This document shows, piece after piece, positions 48,083-58,700 of a DNA stretch of 64,000 nt. The stretch lies in NCBI RefSeq assembly GCF_003391055.1, contig NZ_QUAJ01000001.1:1-64000 (forward strand), written 5' to 3'. Made by a program: the position numbers and the translations under genes. Source of the DNA: Psychrilyobacter piezotolerans (lineage in GTDB: Bacteria; Fusobacteriota; Fusobacteriia; Fusobacteriales; Fusobacteriaceae). Each line of letters begins with the position of its first letter. Positions within the stretch are counted from its first letter, which is position 1. Below the pieces are notes generated by a model. The model ran no database searches. It was not told the DNA's origin and saw only the letters and a program-made list of their open reading frames with translations.

Positions 48083-48577
48083 ATGTTATTTTACGATGAT
48101 TTTATTAAAAAATTGAATAGCACAGATGTAGTGTTAAAAGACAGGTATAAATACGGGTTAAATTTCACAAAAAAAATAGTTTGGCTGGGAACAGGAATTC
48201 CCATCACTCTAATTGGAGGATTTCAACTTTGGGTACTTAAAACCAATGGCGGTAACCCAATCGGCTATATCCTGGCCCTCCTTATGGTTTTATTCGGCCT
48301 TTACAACTTAAAGATGTCCTATGCCTATAAGATAGAGATCGATGTAACCAATAAAAAGTTAATTAATAAACAGTTTACCATAGAATTAGATAAAGTAAAA
48401 TTAATCGAACTTCGTAAGATGGTAGCTCCTAAAGGTAAAAAACTAGAAGCTTGTTTAGACATCATCACCCACGATAAAAAACAAATTATTCTGCCGCTTA
48501 TTATGAACAATAAGTTAGAATTTACATCTGTTATCAGGGAGATCGTTTCCGATAAATTTGTAATTATAAAGGATTAA
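48083..48577 (+). CDS. Two-helix membrane protein of unknown function
   Basis: 164 aa from the ATG that follows AAGGAG; an upstream in-frame ATG at 48029 lacks an SD. Two membrane helices (about 36-56 and 66-84) are followed by a beta-rich domain (YKIEIDVTNKKLINKQFTIE) like a bacterial PH-type fold. Family not recognised. It lies 2 nt before the ArsR gene, so they are probably co-expressed. Confidence 0.65.
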   Translation: MLFYDDFIKKLNSTDVVLKDRYKYGLNFTKKIVWLGTGIPITLIGGFQLWVLKTNGGNPIGYILALLMVLFGLYNLKMSYAYKIEIDVTNKKLINKQFTIELDKVKLIELRKMVAPKGKKLEACLDIITHDKKQIILPLIMNNKLEFTSVIREIVSDKFVIIKD

Positions 48578-48579
48578 TT

Positions 48580-48924
48580 ATGGATGTCTGTAGATGTATC
48601 TCCATCAATGAAACCAGGGTAGATAAGGCTAAAAAAACACTGGAAAGTCTTCCCTCTCTAGACCAGACTGCTAAATTTTTTAAAATTTTAGGGGATGGGA
48701 CAAGGTTTAAAATTATTACTGTTCTTTTAGAGGGAGAGATGTGTGTGTGTGATATTGCAACCACTCTGAATATGACCCACTCCTCCATCTCCCATCAATT
48801 AAAGATTTTAAGGGAAAACAGAGTTCTTAAAAATAGAAAAGATGGGAAGATCGTATATTATTCCTTAAATGATAGTCATGTTAAAAATATCATCCTACAG
48901 GGATTGGAACATCATAATCATTAA
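48580..48924 (+). CDS. ArsR/SmtB-family metal-sensing repressor
   Basis: 114 aa winged helix. The ELCVCDL-type metal box appears as EMCVCDIATTLNMTHSSISHQL, with a recognition helix around SSISHQLKIL. An N-terminal CRC and a C-terminal GLEHHNH offer further ligands. It likely responds to a divalent metal, but no metal transporter is adjacent; its target may be the membrane gene upstream. Confidence 0.88.
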   Translation: MDVCRCISINETRVDKAKKTLESLPSLDQTAKFFKILGDGTRFKIITVLLEGEMCVCDIATTLNMTHSSISHQLKILRENRVLKNRKDGKIVYYSLNDSHVKNIILQGLEHHNH

Positions 48925-48943
48925 TTTTATCTTCGCTAAAATG

Positions 48944-48972
48944 TTGAGTTTTTATACTTATTGTGCTAATAT
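48944..48972 (+). promoter_or_regulatory. Promoter of the histidine kinase gene
   Basis: TTGAGT (48944-48949), 17-nt spacer, TAATAT (48967-48972). SD GGAGGAGG before the ATG. Confidence 0.6.
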
Positions 48973-49002
48973 AGTATAAATTAATGTGGAGGAGGAGGTA
49001 AA

Positions 49003-50682
49003 ATGACTAGATCAAAAATTAAAATATTTAAGTCTTACCTGCTTTTGCTGGGAGGAAGCCTCATTCCTCTTTTTTTATTTATCTCTTTTTTTTATCAATT
49101 CAATATATCTCAAAATATAGAAAAAATGAAATCAGAGAAAAAAATGATTTTAAATTTAATAAAAAAAGATATAGAGAGAGAATTTGTTGACTATATAGAT
49201 GATGTCCGTTTTTTATCTGAGACTCCCCAGCTGAGATCACTTCTGTATAGAAGATCTAATTTGAAGGAAAATCAGGATTATTTAAAAAGTTATCTGAAAA
49301 TTAAAAGTAAGTATTTTGCAGGATATGTAAGAAATAACAGAAATCATGTGGTCATTGAAGAATATCATAACAATGGGTATATCAAATTTCCTGAACAATT
49401 TCTAACAAAAAATCCTAAAAAAATCACATTTTCTAAATTAGGAAAATATAAAAACAATTTTATAGTTAATATTACGGCACCTATCTATGGGGAAAATGAT
49501 GCTCCTTTAGGTACAATCTCCCTCTATGGAAAACAAGGTTGGATAGATGGTATTTTAGAGAAGTACCGATCCATAAATTTGATCGCTGATGGTGATTTTT
49601 ATTGGTTGAGCCTGGATAATAATAATAAAATTGATGAATTTCAAAAAACAGAGATCTTAAAACAGGGAAATTTTCTCCCTATAAATTCCAATAGCGGCTC
49701 CGTTCTCAGTAAAGATGTTTTATTTACTTTTGATACAATAGATTTTAAAGAACTTTTTCCTCAATTAGATTTTAGTGAAAATACAGAATCTACCTGGAGA
49801 TTGATTGTTAAAGTCCCTGAAACTGAGATAATTGCCATGAAAAAACATTTTTTAGACGGGTATAGATTACTCAGTTTATTTATTTTTTTCTTCCTATCAA
49901 TTATTATATGGGTTATTTTAAAAGAAACCAATAAACGTAAATTTTATGAAAATAAACTGGAATCACAAAATCAAAAACTAATAGAAAATAACAGAACTAA
50001 AGATAAATTTATATCTATATTGGCTCACGACCTAAAAAGTCCATTTACTGGAATTACCGGGATTTTCAATATTTTAACTAGAAAATATGATTTTTATGAT
50101 GAGACAAAGAAAAAAAAATTAATCTATTCTATCAACGATTCTATACAGGGAATAAATGCTCTTTTGATAAATTTATTGGAGTGGTCTAAAATACAGAGGG
50201 GACATGTGATACCTTCTCCTATAAAAGTTAAGATAAATGACCTCACTGGTTCAGCATACCAGGTTTTAAAATTAAATTTAGAGTCTAAAAATATTAAATT
50301 TTCAAACAATATCTCAGATAAACATTTTATTTGGGCTGATAAAAATATGATAGATGCTGTTTTTCGTAATATTCTTTCCAATGCCATAAAGTTTACTCCT
50401 AATTCTGGAAAGATTGAACTTTACAGTGAACGAAAAGATAAGTTTATTCTTATATATATCAAAGATAATGGGGTAGGAATGAATTTAGATATTCAATCTA
50501 AGTTATTTAAACTCGATCAGCATTTGACTACTCTGGGAACTGAAAATGAGAAGGGAACCGGCTTAGGGCTTATTATTACAAAAGAATTTATCCACCTTAA
50601 CAGGGGAAGTTTAGAAGTAGATTCTATAAAGGATCAGGGAACTACTTTTATTATCAAGCTCCCGGCATATAGGGAGATATGA
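49003..50682 (+). CDS. Membrane sensor histidine kinase
   Basis: 559 aa. Two helices (about 12-32 and 289-308) enclose a 255-residue periplasmic sensor domain of Cache type. HisKA has FISILAHDLKSPFTGITGIF (H box, about 341-360). The ATPase has NMIDAVFRNILSNAIKFTP (N), DNGVGM (G1) and GTGLGLIITK (G2). No response-regulator gene is adjacent, so the partner is unknown. Confidence 0.9.
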   Translation: MTRSKIKIFKSYLLLLGGSLIPLFLFISFFYQFNISQNIEKMKSEKKMILNLIKKDIEREFVDYIDDVRFLSETPQLRSLLYRRSNLKENQDYLKSYLKIKSKYFAGYVRNNRNHVVIEEYHNNGYIKFPEQFLTKNPKKITFSKLGKYKNNFIVNITAPIYGENDAPLGTISLYGKQGWIDGILEKYRSINLIADGDFYWLSLDNNNKIDEFQKTEILKQGNFLPINSNSGSVLSKDVLFTFDTIDFKELFPQLDFSENTESTWRLIVKVPETEIIAMKKHFLDGYRLLSLFIFFFLSIIIWVILKETNKRKFYENKLESQNQKLIENNRTKDKFISILAHDLKSPFTGITGIFNILTRKYDFYDETKKKKLIYSINDSIQGINALLINLLEWSKIQRGHVIPSPIKVKINDLTGSAYQVLKLNLESKNIKFSNNISDKHFIWADKNMIDAVFRNILSNAIKFTPNSGKIELYSERKDKFILIYIKDNGVGMNLDIQSKLFKLDQHLTTLGTENEKGTGLGLIITKEFIHLNRGSLEVDSIKDQGTTFIIKLPAYREI

Positions 50683-51038
50683 TAACCTCAGTTTCCTCTG
50701 TGGCTCTGCGTTGAAAAGTCAGATTCTAAAGAGTCCCTCTTTAATACGGGTCTGTTTCGATTCACGAATATCAAAATTAGATTTACTTATATCTAATTTT
50801 AAATGTGATTGACACAAGAAATAGACGAAAGAAAGTCAAGAAGGTTTATAAATGTCTTAATAAGTAAGTCACAATCGTCATTGTAGAAACAGTATAGCTG
50901 AAGCATAACGACTATAAACTTCAATTAAAGTCAAAATCAAAGTCAGATTTTAGTCTGCGTCAAGGATTTTAGTTACTTGTTACTGATATTTAATTATTAG
51001 TGTAATTCGTGACAAAAAATAGAAAAATGAGGTAAAAA
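50683..51038. repeat. Repeat module in reverse orientation, 3' of the histidine kinase
   Basis: No gene. P4 (AAAGAG-TCC-CTCTTT, 50728-50742), P3 (AAAATTAGAT/ATCTAATTTT, 50773-50800) and P1 (50840-50922) occur in the opposite order and strand to all copies flanked by minus-strand genes. Here the neighbouring genes are on the plus strand. CTCTGCGTTG and GTGTAATTCGTGAC repeats lie at the ends. Confidence 0.8.
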
Positions 51039-51914
51039 ATGAAATATAATAAGATTAAAAATATAGATAAAGAAATATCCCTTCTGGGGTTTGGCTGCTG
51101 GGCTCTGTCTAAACACGGATGGAAAGATGTTAACCAGGAGGAAGCAATTAAAACTCTGGAAAAAAGTATAGAACTGGGGATAAACTTTTTCGATACTGCA
51201 CCAATCTATGGATTTGGAAAGTCAGAGGAAATTTTAGGAGAAGTTACAAGGGGTATCCGTAAAGACATAGTTATAGCCAGCAAATTCGGACTTAGATGGA
51301 ATGAATGGGGACATGTTACCCACGATATATCCAGAGATTCCATTTTATTTGAAATAGAAGCCACTCTGGAGCGTTTAAAGACCGACTATATCGACCTCTA
51401 CCAAGTCCACCACTTAGACAACAAAACATCATTAGAGACGGTATTTAAGACTCTCAACCAATTAAAAGAACAGGGTGTGATAAAAGGTGTAGGAGTATCT
51501 AATTTTAAACTGGAGGAGCTGAAACAGGCGTCTAATCTATGTGATATCAGTAGTATTCAAAATCAATATAATATGTTACAGACCAAGGATGAAAAGGATA
51601 TCCTGCCTTTTTGCCAAAATAACGATATTGGATATATCTCCTACAGCACTTTAGCTCAAGGACTACTGTCAGAAAAAGTGAAAAAAGGATATAAATTTGC
51701 CAAGATGGACATAAGAAAATTTAATGACTTATTTCATGACAGGGAAACCTTTGATAGGATTGAAGGTTTGAAGTCCCCTGATAAACCTCTAATAGAGAGT
51801 GCTTTTGAGTATGTGATGAAACAGGAATCTCTAAGATCTATCTTGGTCAGCACCACAAAGGTTAAAAATTTAGAAGAAAATATCAAATTAATTAAAAGGC
51901 TAAGTAATCAATAA
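51039..51914 (+). CDS. Aldo/keto reductase
   Basis: 291 aa. Catalytic residues fit the family: FFDTAPIYGFGKSEEILGE (Asp, Tyr), IASKFGLRW (Lys), DLYQVHHLDN (His), then GVSNFKLEEL. An NADPH-dependent carbonyl reductase; the substrate is not evident. It has its own SD (AAAATGAGG) and terminator. Confidence 0.92.
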   Translation: MKYNKIKNIDKEISLLGFGCWALSKHGWKDVNQEEAIKTLEKSIELGINFFDTAPIYGFGKSEEILGEVTRGIRKDIVIASKFGLRWNEWGHVTHDISRDSILFEIEATLERLKTDYIDLYQVHHLDNKTSLETVFKTLNQLKEQGVIKGVGVSNFKLEELKQASNLCDISSIQNQYNMLQTKDEKDILPFCQNNDIGYISYSTLAQGLLSEKVKKGYKFAKMDIRKFNDLFHDRETFDRIEGLKSPDKPLIESAFEYVMKQESLRSILVSTTKVKNLEENIKLIKRLSNQ

Positions 51915-51920
51915 CAAAAC

Positions 51921-51956
51921 AAAAGCAGAAATTAGAAGGATCTAATTTCTGCTTTT
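51921..51956 (+). terminator. Terminator after the aldo/keto reductase gene
   Basis: A perfect 16-bp stem from 51921-51936 and 51941-51956 with an AGGA loop. Confidence 0.88.
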
Positions 51957-52026
51957 ATTATAACTCTTTTATTCTTATTTTTTCTCGATTCACATCGAAA
52001 AGAATACTAACATATCCTGCACCTCA

Positions 52027-52048
52027 GTTTCTCTTGATCACGAGAAAC
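52027..52048 (-). terminator. Hairpin after nusB, related to the module insertion
   Basis: GTTTCTC / GAGAAAC around TTGATCAC, followed by CATAAAAAGGAAGAGTC, the tail also seen in the module insertion at 12.5 and 14.7 kb. On the minus strand this hairpin lies 3' of nusB. Confidence 0.45.
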
Positions 52049-52069
52049 CATAAAAAGGAAGAGTCTATG

Positions 52070-52519
52070 TTACTTTTTCACGAACTTAGCCAATACCCCA
52101 TTTACAAATTCATGTGATGTTGCATCCCCATAAATTTTAGCCAATTCAATAATTTCATTCAATACAATTTCAAAACCAGTCTCTTCGTACATCAATTCAT
52201 ATACACCAAATCTAAGTAATGATCTTTCTACACTTCCTATAGTTTCCAATGACCATTCATCCATCTTTTCAGCGATCTCCTGGTTTATAGTACCGTAGTG
52301 TCTGTCTATTCCTGCTGCAAATTCTTTAATGAATTCCACTTCTGTTTTAGTCAAAGTAAGTTCTTCAACGTTATTAGAAACCTCTTCATCTTCCGATATC
52401 TCTACCCTTCTGTTTCCATCTTCTAAAAATTCTTCCAGTCTTTGTAATGGTGTTACTTTGTTCATGTCAGCTTCAAATAAAAGCTTGAATAACTCTTCTC
52501 TTGCGATCTTTCTACTCAT
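52070..52519 (-). CDS. nusB: Transcription antitermination factor NusB
   Basis: 149 aa. Starts SRKIAREELFKLLFEADMN and ends with VLNEIIELAKIYGDATSHEFVNGVLAKF, the NusB signature. It binds boxA with NusE. It follows the Asp23/AmaP/DUF2273 genes, as in many Firmicutes. Confidence 0.95.
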   Translation of the reverse strand: MSRKIAREELFKLLFEADMNKVTPLQRLEEFLEDGNRRVEISEDEEVSNNVEELTLTKTEVEFIKEFAAGIDRHYGTINQEIAEKMDEWSLETIGSVERSLLRFGVYELMYEETGFEIVLNEIIELAKIYGDATSHEFVNGVLAKFVKK

Positions 52520-52531
52520 AATTTTCCCTTC

Positions 52532-52744
52532 CTATTCTTCTTTTAATCTATTAATCAATATTTTTTTTAGCTTTTTAATATTTTCCTTATCTCCAAAGAT
52601 AGCCCCTAATAAAGTTGTCAACATAACTACTATCATAGGTAGTATACCGTGCGTTATAAAGATATAACCAAAAGCAAATCCCATCAGTCCACCTATGTAT
52701 TTCTTACTATTTATTGCAAATCTTTCTATCAAATCCTCTAACAT
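52532..52744 (-). CDS. DUF2273 small membrane protein
   Basis: 70 aa with two helices in GGLMGFAFGYIFITHGILPM and VVMLTTLLGAIFGD. It normally accompanies AmaP and Asp23 as part of a membrane-linked stress module. 2 nt separate it from amaP. Confidence 0.9.
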   Translation of the reverse strand: MLEDLIERFAINSKKYIGGLMGFAFGYIFITHGILPMIVVMLTTLLGAIFGDKENIKKLKKILINRLKEE

Positions 52745-52746
52745 AA

Positions 52747-53271
52747 CTAATCACCTCTTCCATTACTAGATTTATCTTTAATTAACTTAGTCACTCTAAG
52801 CTCAATTTCTGTAATACTCAAATCTAAATAACTTTCAATCCTATCTTTGATATCTTGTTGGATTAAATTAAGGTCATCCGAAAGGGACTGACTAGACATT
52901 ATATCAATAGATACAAAAATTTTCAATTTTTTTCCATTAGTTTTATTTTTTACTTTTAAATTTCTAACTTTTGGATGCTCTCCTACCACTTCTTTTACTA
53001 TATTATTTACGGAATTTGAAGATATCTTTAACATCCCGTTAGGAGTTTTCATCCTTAATTCTTTTGGTCTTTCAAAAAGAGTAATTAATTTCTCTATAAA
53101 TAATAATAGATAGACTAGAGACACTCCTGCTACAGCACCTCTGGTTATCAGGCTTTTAAAATCCAATACCTCTAAGTATGCCGGAAACATCCCTATATAT
53201 ATCCCAAGTATAGCTAAGATGAAGATCCCTATCCAGGCTATTCCAAAAATAAATTTCATAAACATATCCAT
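52747..53271 (-). CDS. amaP: Alkaline shock response membrane anchor AmaP
   Basis: 174 aa. Two N-terminal helices (about 5-30 and 47-66), then a cytoplasmic domain with NNIVKEVVGEHPKVRNLKVKN. It anchors Asp23 at the membrane. Confidence 0.88.
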   Translation of the reverse strand: MDMFMKFIFGIAWIGIFILAILGIYIGMFPAYLEVLDFKSLITRGAVAGVSLVYLLLFIEKLITLFERPKELRMKTPNGMLKISSNSVNNIVKEVVGEHPKVRNLKVKNKTNGKKLKIFVSIDIMSSQSLSDDLNLIQQDIKDRIESYLDLSITEIELRVTKLIKDKSSNGRGD

Positions 53272-53299
53272 TCCCCCAAATTTAAACCTTAAAAATATA

Positions 53300-53318
53300 A
53301 GAGGCGTATAACGCCTCT
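53300..53318 (-). terminator. Attenuating hairpin between asp23 and amaP
   Basis: AGAGGCGT/ACGCCTCT (minus strand), starting at the asp23 stop and followed by TATATTTTTAAGG. It probably lowers expression of amaP relative to asp23. Confidence 0.65.
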
Positions 53319-53682
53319 AATCTAATATTACTTCTTCTTTTAAAGCTTCTTTCACCTTAACATCTTGAATATAGACATTTACTTCTACCACTTTAAGACC
53401 AGTCAATTCCGTAATATTTTTAATTATATTTTCCTGTACACTGGTAGCTATTATCGGAATTGGGAACCCGTATTCTACAACTATATGTACATCTACACTG
53501 CACTCTTTTTCTCCTACTTCTACCTTTACCCCTTTGGTCATCTTATTGATACCCAAGATCTTATTTACTTCATCAGTTACTCCACTTGTCATCTTGTAGA
53601 TTCCATCCACTTCCAATGTTGCCTTGGCTGCAATTACCTTTACTACGTCATCAGCTATTTTAATGTTTCCTAATTCAGACAT
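53317..53682 (-). CDS. Asp23/Gls24 family envelope stress protein
   Basis: 121 aa. ADDVVKVIAAKATLEVDGIYKM and VDVHIVVEYGFPIPIIATSVQ are family motifs. First gene of the Asp23-AmaP-DUF2273-NusB cluster. Confidence 0.93.
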   Translation of the reverse strand: MSELGNIKIADDVVKVIAAKATLEVDGIYKMTSGVTDEVNKILGINKMTKGVKVEVGEKECSVDVHIVVEYGFPIPIIATSVQENIIKNITELTGLKVVEVNVYIQDVKVKEALKEEVILD

Positions 53683-53800
53683 CTGTCCACCTCCAAAATT
53701 ATCTTACACTTATAAATACTTATACTTACACTTATAGTATATCATTTTTTTTATCATTTCCTATTTTTTTTATTAATATTTAAATTTTATTATTTTAAGG

Positions 53801-53827
53801 AAAAAGGAGGTTCATCCCCTCCTTTTT
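53801..53827 (-). terminator. Terminator after accC
   Basis: AAAAAGGAGG / CCTCCTTTTT across a short loop, close to the accC stop codon. Confidence 0.85.
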
Positions 53828-53830
53828 AAT

Positions 53831-55186
53831 TTATCCCTTTAAATATTCAGGAAAATTTTTCTCTATAAAGTTAGTTGAATAGTTTCCACTTCTAAACTCC
53901 TCATTCTCTAATACTTTCTCATGGAATTTAATAGTAGTTTCTACTCCTTCTATCTTATATTCTTCCAATGCTCTCTTCATTCTGATGATAGCTTCCTCTC
54001 TATCAACCCCATGAACTATTAATTTTCCAATCATAGAATCATAGTATGGCGGTATGCTGTACCCCTGGTATGAATGAGAATCTACTCTGACTCCTATTCC
54101 ACCTGGAACAATATATCTCTCCAATGTTCCTGCTGAAGGCATAAATCCATTTTCTGGGTCCTCTGCATTTATTCTACACTCTATAGCATGTCCGTGAAGT
54201 TCTATATCCGATTGTTTTATAGGCAGTTCATGCCCTGATGCTACGATTATTTGAGCTTTAATTATATCGAAACCTGTAATAGATTCAGTAACAGTATGCT
54301 CGACCTGTACCCTTGTATTCATCTCCATAAAGAAGAAGTCATTGTTTACATCTACTAAGAATTCCAAAGTTCCAACAGAATCATAGTTTATAGCTTTAGC
54401 TAATTTTACAGCTGCTTCTCCCATCTTCACCCTTACATCTTCCGGCAGGGTAGCAGATGGTGCTTCCTCAACTAATTTTTGATGTCTTCTTTGGATAGAG
54501 CAGTCTCTCTCTCCTAAATGAACTACATTTCCAAATTTATCTCCTACAATCTGAATCTCTATATGTCTTGGGTTTTCTACATATTTTTCCACATAACAAT
54601 CCGGATTTCCAAATGCTGCATCGGCTTCATTTTGAGCTGCTCCAAAATTTACTGCAAACTCTTCATCATTCCTAGCTATCCTCATTCCTTTTCCACCGCC
54701 ACCAGCAGTGGCTTTTATCATTACCGGGTAACCTATCTTCTCATGAACTATTTTTCTGGCATCTTCCATCTTATGGATTATTCCAGTTCCATTGGTAAGT
54801 GGTACTCCATTTTCTACAGCTGTGGCACGAGCCGTAGCTTTATCTCCCATATTGTTGATACAGTCCGGGCTGGGCCCTATAAATACTATTCCGTGTTTTT
54901 TGCATATCTTTGCAAATTCAGCATTTTCAGCTAAGAATCCATATCCCGGGTGAATAGCTTCTGCCCCTGTAGCCTCTGCTGCTGCGATTATATTTGGTAT
55001 CTTCAAATATGACTCGGTACTCATTGCAGGCCCTATACATATAGATTCATCTGCTAACATCACATGTAAACTTTCTTTATCTGCAGCAGAATACACAGCA
55101 ACTGTCTTTATCCCCAATTCCTTTGCTGCTCTAATTATTCTAACTGCTATCTCTCCACGGTTAGCGATTAATATCTTCTTAAACAT
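53831..55186 (-). CDS. accC: Biotin carboxylase
   Basis: 451 aa. [24 protein letters not shown], the ATP-grasp [49 protein letters not shown] are all conserved. It carboxylates biotin on a carrier protein. accB-like is 15 nt upstream; accA and accD are not in the window. Confidence 0.97.
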   Translation of the reverse strand: MFKKILIANRGEIAVRIIRAAKELGIKTVAVYSAADKESLHVMLADESICIGPAMSTESYLKIPNIIAAAEATGAEAIHPGYGFLAENAEFAKICKKHGIVFIGPSPDCINNMGDKATARATAVENGVPLTNGTGIIHKMEDARKIVHEKIGYPVMIKATAGGGGKGMRIARNDEEFAVNFGAAQNEADAAFGNPDCYVEKYVENPRHIEIQIVGDKFGNVVHLGERDCSIQRRHQKLVEEAPSATLPEDVRVKMGEAAVKLAKAINYDSVGTLEFLVDVNNDFFFMEMNTRVQVEHTVTESITGFDIIKAQIIVASGHELPIKQSDIELHGHAIECRINAEDPENGFMPSAGTLERYIVPGGIGVRVDSHSYQGYSIPPYYDSMIGKLIVHGVDREEAIIRMKRALEEYKIEGVETTIKFHEKVLENEEFRSGNYSTNFIEKNFPEYLKG

Positions 55187-55201
55187 CTTTTTTCCTCCTA
55201 A

Positions 55202-55621
55202 TTATTCTCCTATTTTAACCAATACTTTTCCGTATTCGGCAACTTCTCCATTTTTTACTAAAATTTCTTTTATTTCACCATCAAATTCACTTTTTATATC
55301 GGTTTTAAGACCTATTGCTTCTACATAACCAACCTTTTGACCTTTTTTTACGGTCATCCCCACTGTTATCATAGGATTTTCATCTTTATCTATATAGTAA
55401 AATCTCCCTACAGTTTCAGATATAATCTCCTTTATATCTTCTACAGCTACCTCTTCTGCCATTTCTTCTATTTCTTCTACCTCTTCTATGCTCTCACCCA
55501 ATACTAGTTTCGGTTTTTTTATAAAAAGTTTAAATTCTTTTTCCTCTATAGATATCTCTGTAAGTTGTGACTCACCTATAACTTTTATTATCTCATTGAT
55601 AGTATTCATGTCGTTTTTCAT
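55202..55621 (-). CDS. AccB-like biotinyl/lipoyl domain protein with altered acceptor motif
   Basis: 139 aa. The N-terminus (MNTINEIIKVIGESQLTEISIEE) is that of AccB, followed by a Glu-rich linker and a biotinyl-lipoyl domain (about 68-139). The acceptor motif EAMKL(M/x)xEI reads EAIGLKTDI, so the biotinylated Lys is replaced by Gly and a Lys appears two residues on. Codons confirm this. Position next to accC argues for a role in acetyl-CoA carboxylase, but the usual biotin site is missing. GGAGG SD. Confidence 0.8.
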   Translation of the reverse strand: MKNDMNTINEIIKVIGESQLTEISIEEKEFKLFIKKPKLVLGESIEEVEEIEEMAEEVAVEDIKEIISETVGRFYYIDKDENPMITVGMTVKKGQKVGYVEAIGLKTDIKSEFDGEIKEILVKNGEVAEYGKVLVKIGE

Positions 55622-55701
55622 CTTGCCTCCCCATAATCTCTTTTAGTCGCTCTAAATTTTAACATATATAATATGTTCTTTCAAGAAATAAAATACACCT
55701 G

Positions 55702-58700
55702 TTATTTAATCTTCATTTTATCTATTCCCAGGAGTTCTCCTACCTGGTGGATAAACTCTCCACCGGGTTCCACTTTATATTTTTCTCCCAGCTCAACCAC
55801 TCTGTTTCCACCCTTTTCCCGAAGTGCAATATAGACCTTATGTTTTCCCCTGTGATTCAACAGTGTCTGCTTTAATTTTGGCAGTTTTATCTTGTTTTCT
55901 TCATCTACTAATATATAAACCTTAAAACCAGGAACCTCCACTATATCTTCTAAATATTTTAGGTCTCTAACAACAATCTTTTTCTCTTCATTCCCACCAA
56001 AAAAGTCCAGTTGTACGCTGCCTTCTAAATACACAGCATTTCCTTCTACCAGATAGTTGGATAACCTTTGAAATTCATTGGGAAAGACAGTGCAGCTGAT
56101 AGTTCCAAAGTGATCCTCCAGGGTAAATACAGCCATCATCTGTTTATTTTTTTTAGTTATTATCTTTTTTATCCCGATAATTATTCCACAGGTCCTAACA
56201 TGATGGGGTCTGTCAGCTTTTAATTCCACCAATTTATCCAGTTCATAGACATTTAACAGTTCATTGTATCTGTCCAGGGGATGCCCCGTAAAGTAAAATC
56301 CAAGGTACTCTTTTTCACCTTTTAAGATATTTTCTATCTTATATTCCTCCATACTTCCCATGGTAAAACTCTCTATGGTGGCCCGGGCTTCCCCGAATAG
56401 GTTCATCTGCTGAATCTCATCTTCCTTGGCTACACGGGCTGCATAAACCAGGGATTTTTCTATACAGCTGTATTTTTCCCTTCTGTTTCCCGGCAGACTA
56501 TCCAACGTTCCCGATAATACCAGAGCTTCCAAGGCTTTTTTATTCATCCCTATCTTCTTGGTCCGAATAACAAACTCCTCAAAGGTTTTATATATACCAA
56601 ACTCCTCTATGTCTTTACTGAGTTTATCTATTATTCCTTCTCCTAAATTCTTTATGGCAGACATACCAAACCTAATTTGGTCTCCATCCACTATAAATTT
56701 ATTATTAACTTTATTTATATCAGGTAAGCCCACATCTATCCCATGGCTCTTGGCATCATCTATATATATTGCCAGCTTGTCGTTATTACCACGTTCAGAG
56801 GTCATGAGAGCTGCATAGTAATACTTTGGATAATACTCCTTAAAGTATGTCGTCCAATAAGCTATAAGCCCGTAGGCGGCCGAATGAGACTTGTTAAATC
56901 CATAGCCGGCAAATTTATCTATAAGATAGAATACATCCTCTGCTATCTTTTTTTCATAGCCATTTTTTACCGATCTTTCGATGAAGATTAACCTGTTCTC
57001 CTCCATAAGTTCCGCTATTTTCTTTCCCATGGCACGACGAAGGAGATCAGCCTCCCCCAGAGAATAATTTGCCATGATAGAAGCTATCTTCATAACCTGC
57101 TCCTGGTACAGTATTACCCCATAGGTTTCTTTCAATACCTCTTCCAAACTTTCATGGGGGTATTTAGCATCCTTCAATCCATTTTTCACACCTATATAAT
57201 CGTCTACCATGCCCGATCCCAGAGGTCCCGGCCGGTATAGAGCCAAAACTGCAATTACATCATCAAAATTATTGGGATGTAATTTTTTTAATAACTTCCT
57301 TACCCCTCTGGATTCCAGTTGAAATATCCCCAGGGTATCTCCCCTCTGAAGGGCATCGTATACCAGTGGAGCATCCAGTGGGATATCACTGAGTTCTATC
57401 TTCACCCCTACTCCGTCCTCTATATAATCCATGGTTCTTTGGAGGATCGTTAGATTTCGTAATCCCAGAAAATCCATTTTTAGCAGTCCCAAATCCTCTA
57501 ATTCCTTCATCTGATATTGGGTGCATACCTGCTCTCCCTTGGAATCGGAATATAATGGCACATCATCGGTTAGGGGGTTTTTGGTTATTACTACCCCTGC
57601 TGCATGGACAGAAGCATGTCTCACCTTATTTTCCAGCCCTCTGGATATATCTATTATTTTTTTAGATTCCATATCTGTATCATAGGCTTTTTTAAACTCA
57701 CCTATATCACGGATAGCCTGGTCTATTGTGTAAAATTGGGGGATTAATTTAGCTAATTTATCCACCTTATATAGGGGAATATTTAAGGCTCTTCCTACAT
57801 CCCTTATGGCAGCTCTAGCCTTCATAGTTCCAAAGGTAATTATCTGAGCCACCCTGTCTCTGCCATATTTCCTTCCTACATATTCTATGAGTTCATGCCG
57901 TCTTTCCTGGCATATATCTATATCTATATCGGGCATAGATATCCGTTCAGGATTGAGAAATCTTTCAAATATAAGGTTATACTTTATGGGATCTAACTCT
58001 GTTATCCCCAGAGTATAAGCAACCATACTTCCTGCAGCAGATCCCCTTCCAGGACCTATGGGTATCTTTTGTCTTTTGGCATAGTCTATAAAATCCCAGA
58101 CCACAACAAAGTACTCCTCATACCCCATCTTATTTATGATCCCCAGTTCATACTCTACTCTCTCTACTGCCTTTTCCTCTACCCCATTTGGGTATCTTTT
58201 ATCCAGCCCATCATAGACCAATTTTCTCAGATACTCATGTACACCTTTAAATTCTTTCCCGACTTCATATTCAGGAAATTTAAATTTGCCGAATTCTATC
58301 TCTAAGTTGCATTTTTCTGCTATCTTTACTGTATTTTCCAGGGCATCGGAGTATCTGCCCAGTTTTTCTACAAGCTGATCTCTGCTTTTCATAAACAGTT
58401 CAGTTGTATTGATCCTCATCCTCTTCTCATCATCTATCCTGCTTCCTGTCTGTATGCAGATCAGCACATCCTGTAACCCATGCTGCCCATAGTAGGCATA
58501 GTGAACATCGTTTGTTCCCGCTACCTGAAGATCATGTTCCCTTGCCAGCTTATATAATTTATCGTTAATCGGATACTGCTCGGGAATCCCGTTGTCCTGC
58601 AGCTCTATATAAAAATCTTCCCTTCCAAAGATATCTATGTAGGAGTCTATAATACTTTTTAATTCTGCAGCGGTTTTCTCTTCTCTGATTCCACGGGCTA

